From Streptomyces sp. JJ36 (lineage in GTDB: Bacteria > Actinomycetota > Actinomycetes > Streptomycetales > Streptomycetaceae): DNA of 64,000 nt. The translations under genes and the position numbers were made by a program. Shown here piece after piece: positions 8,475 through 15,887 of the stretch (position 1 is the stretch's first letter; every line of letters begins with the position of its first letter). Location of the stretch: assembly GCF_021696945.1 (NCBI RefSeq), contig NZ_JACYHE010000016.1, forward strand, positions 1 to 64,000, given 5' to 3'. Below the pieces are notes generated by a model that saw only the letters and a program-made list of their open reading frames with translations, made no database searches and had not been told where the DNA came from.

Positions 8475-9029
8475 TCAGCGGTGGGCGGCGGCGTCCACCG
8501 TGTAGGGCCCGGTGGAGGGCCCGTCGTCCTGCGAGTCGTCCGATCCCAGTGTGAAGGCGAGGACGATCACCACGGAGATCAACACGGAGAGCACCGTGCC
8601 GACGATCCCCATGACGAAGCCGGCCGTCGCGAACCCGCGGCCTCCCAGCTCGCCGCGGTCCGCCTTGCGGCGCGCGGAGGCGCCCAGCCCGAGGGCGACC
8701 GGGGCGACCAGCACGGCGAGGAAGCTCCCCCAGATGGTGCTGACCAGGAACATGCCGGCGATTCCCAGCGCCAGCGCGGCGACCGACTGCCCCTGCGGGG
8801 GAGGCGGCGGCATCCAGCCGTACGGCCCCGGCACCGGCGGCCCGCCGTACCCGTACGGTCCCGGCCCCGGAACGCCCCCGGGCACGCCGGGACCTGCGGG
8901 CACGCCGTATCCGTGTCCGGGAGGCGGCACCGCGCCCCCGGGCCCCGGCCCGTACCCCTCGGCGGGCGCGCCCGGCGCCCACGGTATGCCGGGTGTCTGC
9001 GATCCGCCCGGTGCCTGCTCCTTCGCCAT
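8475..9029 (-). CDS. DUF4190-type proline/glycine-rich membrane protein
   Basis: A 184-residue protein. About 80 N-terminal residues are rich in Pro, Gly and Tyr (GYGVPAGPGVPGG and similar). A DUF4190-like module with two hydrophobic segments follows, at about 82-110 (SVAALALGIAGMFLVSTIWG) and 128-155 (TAGFVMGIVGTVLSVLISVV). An acidic serine-rich tail ends it. This layout is common in streptomycetes and its function is unknown. It is a single gene facing the adenosine deaminase gene divergently. Confidence 0.8.
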   Translation of the reverse strand: MAKEQAPGGSQTPGIPWAPGAPAEGYGPGPGGAVPPPGHGYGVPAGPGVPGGVPGPGPYGYGGPPVPGPYGWMPPPPPQGQSVAALALGIAGMFLVSTIWGSFLAVLVAPVALGLGASARRKADRGELGGRGFATAGFVMGIVGTVLSVLISVVIVLAFTLGSDDSQDDGPSTGPYTVDAAAHR

Positions 9030-9172
9030 GTCCCCCTCCTCGTCCCCTCCGGAAACGATCGTCCCGACATGCTAGGCCGTCCCGCCGGCGGGCCGGGAGC
9101 TCCGCCCTCGGGATTCGTCGTGCGCCCGCTCCCGCCTACCATGTCCGGACCCCGAGAACCCGGAGGCTTGCG

Positions 9173-10207
9173 TTGTCCGATCTGACCGCCTTCATCGGCG
9201 GCCTGCCCAAGGCCGAGCTCCATGTGCACCACGTGGGCTCGGCCTCGCCCCGTATCGTGGCCGAACTGGCCGCCCGGCACCCCGACTCCCCCGTCCCGAA
9301 GGACCCGGAGGCGCTCGCGGAGTACTTCACCTTCCGCGACTTCGCCCATTTCATCGAGCTCTACCTGTCCGTGGTGGACCTGATCCGGGACGCCGAGGAC
9401 GTCCGGCTGCTGACCTACGAGGTCGCCCGGGAGATGGCCCGGCAGAACGTGCGGTACGCCGAGCTGACCGTCACCCCGTTCAGCTCCACCCGTCGCGGCA
9501 TCCCGGACGCCGCCTTCGTCGAGGCCATCGAGGACGCCCGGCGCGGTGCCGAGAAGGAGTTCGGGGTGATGCTGCGCTGGATCTTCGACATCCCCGGCGA
9601 GGCCGGGCTGGAGGCCGCCGAGGAGACCGCGCGCATCGCCACGGACACCTCGCTCGGCGCCGACGGGCTGATCGGATTCGGGCTGGGCGGTCCGGAGATC
9701 GGCGTGCCGCGCCCGCAGTTCCAGCCGTACTTCGACCGGGCGATCGCCGCCGGGCTGCGCAGCGTCCCGCACGCCGGTGAGACCACCGGTCCCGGTACCG
9801 TCTGGGACGCGCTGCACACGCTACGGGCCGAGCGCATCGGGCACGGCACCAGCTCGGTGCAGGACCCGGAGCTGCTGGCGTACCTGGCCGAGCACCGGAT
9901 CCCGCTGGAGGTCTGCCCGACCTCCAACATCGCGACCCGGGCGGTCGAGGTGCTGGACGACCACCCGGTGCGGCAGATGGTCGACGCCGGGGTGCTGGTC
10001 ACCGTCAACAGCGACGATCCGCCGATGTTCGGCACCGACCTCAACACCGAGTACGCGATCGTGGCCCGCCTGCTAGACCTCGACGAGGCGGGGGTGGCCG
10101 CGCTGGCCAGGAACGCCGTGCAGGCCTCGTTCCTCGACACCGCGGCCAAGGCCCGGCTCACCGGGGAGATCGACGCCTACCTGGCGGCATGGCCGCACGG
10201 CGCGTAA
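9173..10207 (+). CDS. add: adenosine deaminase
   Basis: A 344-residue metal-dependent hydrolase of the adenosine/AMP deaminase family. It deaminates adenosine to inosine in purine salvage. Visible zinc and catalytic motifs are KAELHVHHVGSA (HxH), FGLGGPE, SVPHAGETTGP (His plus catalytic Glu), ERIGHGTS and VNSDDPPMFGT (Asp ligand). The start is a TTG at 9173 with GGAGG six bases upstream; the nearby ATG at 9141 is in another frame and stops at once. The HVH(H)VG variant, instead of HLHLDG, is usual for the second adenosine deaminase paralogue of streptomycetes. The next gene overlaps its end by 19 bases, which suggests co-transcription. Confidence 0.93.
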   Translation: MSDLTAFIGGLPKAELHVHHVGSASPRIVAELAARHPDSPVPKDPEALAEYFTFRDFAHFIELYLSVVDLIRDAEDVRLLTYEVAREMARQNVRYAELTVTPFSSTRRGIPDAAFVEAIEDARRGAEKEFGVMLRWIFDIPGEAGLEAAEETARIATDTSLGADGLIGFGLGGPEIGVPRPQFQPYFDRAIAAGLRSVPHAGETTGPGTVWDALHTLRAERIGHGTSSVQDPELLAYLAEHRIPLEVCPTSNIATRAVEVLDDHPVRQMVDAGVLVTVNSDDPPMFGTDLNTEYAIVARLLDLDEAGVAALARNAVQASFLDTAAKARLTGEIDAYLAAWPHGA

Positions 10208-10905
10208 CGGCCGTCGCGCACCGGGGAATGCCCTACCGCGCGCGGGAGAACACCCTGCCCGCGCTGCGCGCGGCGGTCGCCGCGGGCGCGGACGCCGTCG
10301 AGGTGGACGTGCGGCTGACCCGGGACGGCGCGCCGGTGGTGCTGCACGACCGCACGCTGGAGCGGCTGTGGGGCGTGGACGTCGCGCTGGCCGGTGTGAC
10401 GGCGGCGGAGCTGGTGACGCGGACGGGCGGCGGGGTCCCCTCGCTGCCCGCCGCGCTGGCCGAGCTGCGGCCGGTCCGTACGCTGATCGACCTGCCCGAC
10501 CCGGCGGCCGTGCCGGCCACGGTGCGGACGGTCCGGGAGTGCGCGGCGGCCGACCGCGTCTACTACTGCGGCGGGCCCGCCGCGATGCGGCTGGTGCGCC
10601 GTGCCGACCCGGCCGCCGAGATCGCGCTCACCTGGCACCGCGCGGCACCCGTACGGCCGTCCCTGCTGGCGGACGTCCGCCCGCGGTGGCTGAACCTGCG
10701 GTTCGGGCTGGTCCGCGCGGAGCTGGTCGCGCGGTGCCGGGCGGACGGCCTGCTGGTGTCCGCGTGGACCGCGGACACCCGGCGCACCATGCGCCGGCTG
10801 CTGCACGCCGGTGTCGACGCGGTCACCACCAACCGTTTGGAGGTTCTCACGGCGCTGCGCGACGGCCCGGAGGGGGCCCGGCCCGCCGCTGCGCGCCTCG
10901 GCTGA
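10189..10905 (+). CDS. glycerophosphodiester phosphodiesterase
   Basis: A 238-residue GDPD-family protein that should hydrolyse glycerophosphodiesters to glycerol 3-phosphate and an alcohol, using a divalent metal. The N-terminal signature is present: AHRGMPYRARENTLPAL (HRG...ENT), VEVDVRLTRDG (E-x-D metal ligands) and VVLHDRTLERL. The C-terminal SAWTADTRRTMRRLL and GVDAVTTNRLE are also typical (usually TDxP; here TTNR). There is no signal peptide, so it is probably cytoplasmic. The ATG at 10189 lies inside the 3' end of the adenosine deaminase gene. Confidence 0.88.
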   Translation: MAARRVTAVAHRGMPYRARENTLPALRAAVAAGADAVEVDVRLTRDGAPVVLHDRTLERLWGVDVALAGVTAAELVTRTGGGVPSLPAALAELRPVRTLIDLPDPAAVPATVRTVRECAAADRVYYCGGPAAMRLVRRADPAAEIALTWHRAAPVRPSLLADVRPRWLNLRFGLVRAELVARCRADGLLVSAWTADTRRTMRRLLHAGVDAVTTNRLEVLTALRDGPEGARPAAARLG

Positions 10906-10956
10906 GGGCCGTGGGCGCTGCCGGACCCGGGCGGGCCGGGGCCGTACGGGCAGGGG

Positions 10957-11310
10957 TCAGGACTGGTACGGGTTCTGCGGCCCCTGGGGGCCGCCCTGCT
11001 GCCCGCCGGCGAAGGGGTTGCCCTGCTGCGGCTGCGCCGGGTGCTGCGGTGCGGGCTGCTGTCCCTGCGGTGCCCCGCCCCGGGCCAGCAGTCCCTCGGC
11101 GTTCTCCTTGGAGAGGTCGCTCTGCGCCCCGCAGAAGGTGCACTGCATGGAGTGCTTGGCCGGGGCTATCGGGAAGAGCGGCACGAAGAAGAGCGAGAAC
11201 CTGGTGACCCGCTTGCGGAGCGCGTGCGCGGCCGGGTTGCCGCAGAAGCCGCAGAGCAGGTTGACGATGGCGAGCTGGTAGGTCTTGCTCGACGTACCGA
11301 AGATGATCAC
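10957..11310 (-). CDS. small zinc-ribbon protein with Gln/Pro/Gly-rich tail
   Basis: A 117-residue protein with two CxxC knuckles (LLCGFCGNPAAH and MQCTFCGAQSD) framing a short hydrophobic segment (SLFFVPLFPIAP). This is the pattern of zinc_ribbon_15-type proteins common in actinobacteria. The last 40 residues are low-complexity (QQPAPQHPAQPQQGNPFAGG). Function is unknown. It is convergent with the phosphodiesterase gene. Confidence 0.8.
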   Translation of the reverse strand: MIIFGTSSKTYQLAIVNLLCGFCGNPAAHALRKRVTRFSLFFVPLFPIAPAKHSMQCTFCGAQSDLSKENAEGLLARGGAPQGQQPAPQHPAQPQQGNPFAGGQQGGPQGPQNPYQS

Positions 11311-11514
11311 GGCGGGCGCCTTCCGGGAGTGCGGCGGTCGGTGACGGTCGTGCGGACGGGTGACCGGCCGCGCCCACAGCCAACCACCCCCGGTGCGCGG
11401 CCCGTCAAGGGCCCCCGGCCCGCCCCCGTCCGGGCGGCCGGGGGCCCTGGGCCGAGTTCCGCATGTCCGTGAGCGTCGCGCTCGGCGGGCGGCTCCGTTC
11501 CCCGGGCCCCGGCA

Positions 11515-11558
11515 GCCGTCCGCCCGGGCCCCGTACGGACGGGACCCGGGCGGACGGC
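11515..11558 (-). terminator. stem-loop downstream of the aminobutyraldehyde dehydrogenase gene
   Basis: A perfect 14-base-pair inverted repeat (arms 11515-11528 and 11545-11558, loop 16) lies 29 bases past the dehydrogenase stop. There is no U-tract, as is usual for Streptomyces terminators. Confidence 0.7.
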
Positions 11559-11586
11559 GCGCGGCCCGCGACGCGGGGCGGGCGGC

Positions 11587-13035
11587 TCAGAGCGCGGTCA
11601 TCACGTGCTTGACCCGCGTGTAGTCGTCGAAGCCGTACGCGGACAGGTCCTTGCCGTACCCGGACTTCTTGAAGCCGCCGTGCGGCATCTCGGCGACCAG
11701 CGGGATGTGCGTGTTGATCCAGACGCAGCCGAAGTCCAGCGCCTTGGACATCCGCATGGCCCGCGCGTGGTCCTTGGTCCACACCGAGGACGCCAGCGCG
11801 TACTCGACGTCGTTGGACCAGCGGACCGCCTCCTCCTCGCTGGAGAAGGACTGCACGGTGATCACCGGGCCGAAGACCTCGTTCTGCACGATCTCGTCGT
11901 CCTGCTTGAGGCCGGAGACCACGGTCGGCGCGTAGAAGTAGCCCTGCTCGCCGACGCGCTCGCCGCCCGACTCGACCTTGGCGTGCGCCGGGAGGCGATC
12001 GATGAAGCCGCTGACCTTCTCCAGGTGGGAGGCGCTGTTCAGCGGGCCGTAGAAGCAGTCCGGGTGGGCGGGGTCGCCGGTGCGGACCTCGGCCGCGGCC
12101 TTGGCCAGCGCGGTGACGAACTCGTCGTGGACGGACTCGTGCACCAGCACCCGGGTGGCGGCCGTGCAGTCCTGGCCGGCGTTGAAGAAGCCGCCGTCCC
12201 GGATGCCCTCGACGGCCGTGGGGATGTCGGCGTCCTCGAAGACCACCACCGGCGCCTTGCCGCCCAGCTCCAGATGGACGCGCTTGAGGTCCTTCGCGGC
12301 GCTGCCCGCGACCTCCGTCCCGGCGCGGACGGACCCGGTGATCGAGGCCATCGCGGGGACGGGGTGCTCGACCATCAGCCGGCCGGTGTCCCGGTCGCCG
12401 CAGACGACGTTGAAGATCCCGCGCGGCAGGCCCAGCTCGGACAGAACGCCGCCGATGACCTCCGCCAGGAAGACGGTGGAGGCGGGCGTGGTGTCCGAGG
12501 GCTTGAGCACCACGGTGTTGCCCGCGGCCAGAGCGGGGGCGAACTTCCACACGGCCATCATCATCGGGTAGTTCCACGGCGCGACCTGGGCGCAGACCCC
12601 GATCGGCTCACGGCGTACGAAGGAGGTCAGGCCCTCCATGTACTCGCCGGCGGACTTGCCCTCCAGCATCCGGGCGGCACCGGCGAAGAAGCGGATCTGG
12701 TCGAGCATCATCGGCAGCTCCTCCTGCCGGGTCAGCTCGAGCGGCTTGCCGGTGTTCTCGCACTCGGCGGCCAGCAGCTCGTCCTGCCGGGCCTCCAGCA
12801 CGTCGGCGATCTTCAGGATCGCCTTCTGGCGGGTCGCGGGAGTCGCGTCCCGCCAGGCCGGGAAGGCGTCCTCGGCCGCGGCCATGGCGGCATCGACGTC
12901 GGCGGCCGCGGAGAGCGGCGCGGTCGCGTACGCCTTGCCGGTGGCCGGGTCGATCACCTCGGTGGTCCGCCCGTCGGCGGCGTCCCGGAACTCGCCGTCG
13001 ATGTAATTGCGCAGTCGACGCAGCTCGGCGGTCAC
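11587..13035 (-). CDS. patD: gamma-aminobutyraldehyde dehydrogenase (aldehyde dehydrogenase family)
   Basis: A full-length 482-residue NAD-dependent aldehyde dehydrogenase. Seen are the PWNYPMMMAVWKFAPALAAG cofactor region, KPSDTTPAS, the GSVRAGTEV glycine motif, the catalytic Glu in HLELGGKAPV and the catalytic Cys in FNAGQDCTAATR (about C290). The closest recalled family is gamma-aminobutyraldehyde (PatD/PuuC-like) dehydrogenase, which makes GABA from the putrescine-derived aldehyde. It is divergent from an Lrp regulator that heads a broken putrescine-aminotransferase gene, the expected partner step. The substrate is inferred from family and context. The GTG start at 13035 has an upstream GGAG. 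Confidence 0.85.
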   Translation of the reverse strand: MTAELRRLRNYIDGEFRDAADGRTTEVIDPATGKAYATAPLSAAADVDAAMAAAEDAFPAWRDATPATRQKAILKIADVLEARQDELLAAECENTGKPLELTRQEELPMMLDQIRFFAGAARMLEGKSAGEYMEGLTSFVRREPIGVCAQVAPWNYPMMMAVWKFAPALAAGNTVVLKPSDTTPASTVFLAEVIGGVLSELGLPRGIFNVVCGDRDTGRLMVEHPVPAMASITGSVRAGTEVAGSAAKDLKRVHLELGGKAPVVVFEDADIPTAVEGIRDGGFFNAGQDCTAATRVLVHESVHDEFVTALAKAAAEVRTGDPAHPDCFYGPLNSASHLEKVSGFIDRLPAHAKVESGGERVGEQGYFYAPTVVSGLKQDDEIVQNEVFGPVITVQSFSSEEEAVRWSNDVEYALASSVWTKDHARAMRMSKALDFGCVWINTHIPLVAEMPHGGFKKSGYGKDLSAYGFDDYTRVKHVMTAL

Positions 13036-13205
13036 TTCGCACCCCTCCAGTCAGTTCGTGTCCAATGGGTGAGACCGACTCCCAGCCTAACCAGGCGGCT
13101 GACGGTTTCGATACACCCGCCACTCCGGACCTTCGAAATCAGTGTTGAAAGAACATCAAGACAACGAAATACATCGCCTCGGGGTTGCCAGACGGTCGAG
13201 ACCTC
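13036..13205. promoter_or_regulatory. divergent regulatory region with inverted repeat, probable Lrp operator
   Basis: The 170-base gap between the dehydrogenase gene and the Lrp gene holds an unusually AT-rich patch (about 13104-13170). It contains an inverted repeat TTTCGA (13106-13111) / TCGAAA (13133-13138). Lrp/AsnC proteins usually bind such AT-rich repeats between themselves and a divergent target. No exact promoter boxes are called. Confidence 0.45.
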
Positions 13206-13703
13206 GTGCAGAGTGAGCCTGTGGCTCGTGACTCGAAGAACGCAAACGGCACACCGGCGATCGACGCCGTCTCCCTGGCCATCATCGAACAGCTCCAGGA
13301 GGACGGCCGCCGCCCCTACGGCGCGATCGGCAAGGCGGTCGGCCTCTCCGAGGCCGCGGTGCGGCAGCGCGTACAGAAGCTGCTGGACCAGGGCGTGATG
13401 CAGATCGTCGCCGTCACCGATCCGCTCACCGTCGGCTTCCTGCGCCAGGCGATGGTCGGCATCCGGGTGGACGGCGACGTGGAGCCGGTGGCCGACGCGC
13501 TCTCCGAGATCGAGGAGGTCGGCCACGTGGTGGTGACCGCGGGTTCCTTCGACCTCCTGGTGGAGATCGTCTGCGAGGACGACGAGCACCTCCTCGAGAT
13601 GATCACCAAGCGCGTCCGCTCGCTGCCGGGCGTGCGCTCCACCGAGAGCTTCGTCTACCTCAAGCTGCGCAAGCAGTACGCACGGGGAACCCGGCAGCCG
13701 TGA
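13206..13703 (+). CDS. Lrp/AsnC family transcriptional regulator
   Basis: A protein of about 165 residues. An N-terminal winged helix-turn-helix (AIDAVSLAIIEQLQEDGRRP, then AVGLSEAAVRQRVQKLLDQG) precedes a C-terminal RAM ligand domain (MQIVAVTDPLTVGF, VVTAGSFDLLVEIVCEDDE). These proteins sense amino acids or related amines. GTG 13206 is preferred, but GTG 13221 is possible. The stop overlaps the GTG of the aminotransferase relic (GTGA, 13700-13703). That is the arrangement expected if the regulator and an intact putrescine aminotransferase once formed an operon divergent from the aldehyde dehydrogenase. Confidence 0.9.
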   Translation: MQSEPVARDSKNANGTPAIDAVSLAIIEQLQEDGRRPYGAIGKAVGLSEAAVRQRVQKLLDQGVMQIVAVTDPLTVGFLRQAMVGIRVDGDVEPVADALSEIEEVGHVVVTAGSFDLLVEIVCEDDEHLLEMITKRVRSLPGVRSTESFVYLKLRKQYARGTRQP

Positions 13704-13956
13704 GCACCACCCTTTCGCAGACCGCCCACGACCACCTGTGGATGCACTTCACCCGCATGACCGGCCTACCCGGGAGGCCCCTTTCGAGCCGCTGGTCCCC
13801 GGCGCGCACAGGGTGCCGGACACCAGCATCTACCGGGCACCGCTGCACGGCGACGACCCGGAGGCCTGCGGGCGCTGGGTCGCCGACCAGATCGAGCAGC
13901 AGATCCTCTTCGAGGGCCCGGAGACCGTGCTGACGGAGGCGTGGACCAGGCTGTGA
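13700..13956 (+). pseudogene. class III aminotransferase (putrescine/pyruvate type) reduced by two internal deletions
   Basis: The 257-base relic keeps three separate pieces of a roughly 460-residue aminotransferase. The true N-terminus is SQTAHDHLWMHFTRM. A middle piece follows in another frame (PFEPLVPGAHRVPDTSIY, then HGDDPEACGRWVADQIEQQI and FEGPETV). The extreme C-terminus is LTEAWTRL plus stop. About 100 residues are lost between the first two pieces, with a small frame-changing loss at the TGLP junction. More than 200 residues, including the PLP lysine, are lost at GPETV/LTEAW. No functional enzyme is possible. The start overlaps the Lrp stop and a strong terminator follows, so the operon frame is still visible. 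Identification is from recalled family sequence. Confidence 0.8.
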
Positions 13957-13966
13957 CGCCCCCGCC

Positions 13967-13996
13967 GGTGGCGGCTCCCGGGCGGGAGCCGCCACC
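13967..13996. terminator. bidirectional stem-loop between the aminotransferase relic and the second PucR gene
   Basis: A perfect 13-base-pair stem (13967-13979 with 13984-13996) and a 4-base loop lie between the relic's stop (13956) and the stop of the converging PucR gene (14030). It fits a shared terminator. Confidence 0.75.
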
Positions 13997-14029
13997 CGCC
14001 GCCTCCCGCTCCCACACTCCGCGCCACGC

Positions 14030-15703
14030 TCAGCGCCAGCCCAGCGCGAACCACAGCTCCATCCGCACGTCCGGATCGGACAGGTCCTCCCCCAGCAGCC
14101 CCGCCGCGCGGGCGACGCGCTGCCGGACGGTGTTGCGGTGCACCTCCAGCGCCACGGCCGTACGGTCCCAGCTCCCGTGCAGCGAGAGCCACATGCGCAG
14201 GGTCTCCACCAGCTCCGGCCGGTCCGCCAGCGGGGCCAGCCGGACCCTGGCCAGGGCTCGCGCCTGCTCGGGGTCGACCAGCGAGGCCACACCCTCGGCA
14301 GGGCGCCCGCGGACCACCGCCCGGCGCTCCGCCCGTGCCCGGCGCAGGGCCCGTGCGGCCTCCGCGTCCCCCCGGGCCAGCTCCTCCGGCGGCACCGCGG
14401 TCCCCGCGCCGAGCGTCCAGCCCGGGCAGGGCTCCGGCCGGGCCCGGCCCGGAAGCAGCGCCCGGAAGCCGTCCCCGTCCAGATCGATCAGCGCGGTGCC
14501 GAGCGCGGCCCCCAGCGCTGACCGCTCCCAGCGCCCGTCCTGCCGTGGCGCGCCGGCGCGACGCCGCCCGTGCACCACGGTCCAGTACGTCTCCGGCGCG
14601 CCCTCCGCCGCGTCGTGCGCCGTTCCCTCACCGGCGGACCGCGCGCCGGCGGCGCCCTCGCCGGTACGGCCCCCGGCGTCCTCGCCCGCGCCCACCGGCC
14701 CCGCCAGCAGGTCCGCCACCTCGCCGGGCCCGGCACCGAGCAGCAGCCGCACCAGAGCGGCCGAGCGGTCCGCCTCCGCGCCGGCCGGTCCCTCCGCGGC
14801 GAGCAGCGAGAGCAGCGCCACCGCGACCGAGCAGAGCGGCCCGGCCGCGAAGTCGTCCGGGGCGCCCCGGCCGCCGGGCACGCACACGCCCAGGGCGAGC
14901 CGGCGGGCCCCGCCGGGCGCCGGTGCGCTGAGCGCGTAGGCCGTCAGCCGCCACTCCCCCGCCGCCCCGGACGCCGAGGACGGCGCGGGGCGCAGCGCGG
15001 CCGCCAGCCGTGCCAGCTCCGCGCGGGCACCGTCGCCGGGCTCCTCACCGGCCGAGGCCAGCTCGGCGCCGTCCGGCCCGGAGAGCACCGCCAGACCGCC
15101 GAGGTGCCGGGCGAGCCGGGCCAGCACGGCGGGCACCGGATGCGGCCTGGCCGCCGCCGCGGCCAGGCTCTGCTGGGCCGCGGCGAGCTCGCGCAGCGCG
15201 CGGTGGCGGCGCTCGGCGGCCGCCTGCCACTGGGCGCGCGCCACCGCGGTGAACGGCGTGCGGCGCGGCACCTCCAGCAGCGGCAGTCCGTGCCGGTCAC
15301 AGGCCCGCACCAGGGCCGGCGGCACGGTCCGGTGCACCGGCGCGATCCCGAAGCCGAGCGCCGCCGCGCCCGCCTGCACCGTACGGGCCACATAGGCGTC
15401 CCAGGCAGCCGTCTCCCCGGCGTCGTCCCCGGTATCGCCCGCGGCGTCTTCCCCGGCTCCCGGCCCGGCGCCGGTGCCCTCCGCGGCCTCCGGACGGTGC
15501 ACCCCCGCGCTGAGGAGCAGTTCGCCCCCGAGCAGGTAGGGCACCGGATCCGCCATCTCGCTGGTGTGCACGGCGTGCACCGGGACGTCCGGGTCACGGG
15601 GCCCGGCGAGCTGGCGCAGACCCAGTCCCGCGTCCTCCAGCAGGACGCGCAGCGGCACCGGGACGCTCGGGGGCAGAACCCCCGGTCCGGCGGGGACCTG
15701 CAC
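14030..15703 (-). CDS. PucR family transcriptional regulator
   Basis: A protein of about 557 residues. It has an N-terminal PucR domain (HTSEMADPVPYLLGGELLLS, LPLLEVPRRTPFTAVARAQW), an Ala/Gly-rich variable middle and a C-terminal PucR helix-turn-helix (ALEVHRNTVRQRVARAAGLL, DPDVRMELWFALG). GTG 15703 has GGGAGG nine bases upstream and fits the conserved start better than the longer upstream frame. It is divergent from the sodium:solute symporter/TPP-enzyme pair, which it probably controls; this is inferred from position. Its layout matches the PucR protein at 732-2477. Confidence 0.88.
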   Translation of the reverse strand: MQVPAGPGVLPPSVPVPLRVLLEDAGLGLRQLAGPRDPDVPVHAVHTSEMADPVPYLLGGELLLSAGVHRPEAAEGTGAGPGAGEDAAGDTGDDAGETAAWDAYVARTVQAGAAALGFGIAPVHRTVPPALVRACDRHGLPLLEVPRRTPFTAVARAQWQAAAERRHRALRELAAAQQSLAAAAARPHPVPAVLARLARHLGGLAVLSGPDGAELASAGEEPGDGARAELARLAAALRPAPSSASGAAGEWRLTAYALSAPAPGGARRLALGVCVPGGRGAPDDFAAGPLCSVAVALLSLLAAEGPAGAEADRSAALVRLLLGAGPGEVADLLAGPVGAGEDAGGRTGEGAAGARSAGEGTAHDAAEGAPETYWTVVHGRRRAGAPRQDGRWERSALGAALGTALIDLDGDGFRALLPGRARPEPCPGWTLGAGTAVPPEELARGDAEAARALRRARAERRAVVRGRPAEGVASLVDPEQARALARVRLAPLADRPELVETLRMWLSLHGSWDRTAVALEVHRNTVRQRVARAAGLLGEDLSDPDVRMELWFALGWR

Positions 15704-15887
15704 GGCGACCCGCCTCCCTCCTGTGGATGTTCTGCACACTCCCACTCCCGGGAGTGCCGGAAACATACACTTCCCGGCCCGCCGGACGACTCCTAGGGTC
15801 GCTGCTCGACACGCCGCATCCCGGCCGTCCCCGCCCGCCCCCTCGACCTTTCCCCGTCCCTCCCTCCGCTCGGAACGAGGAGCGCCC

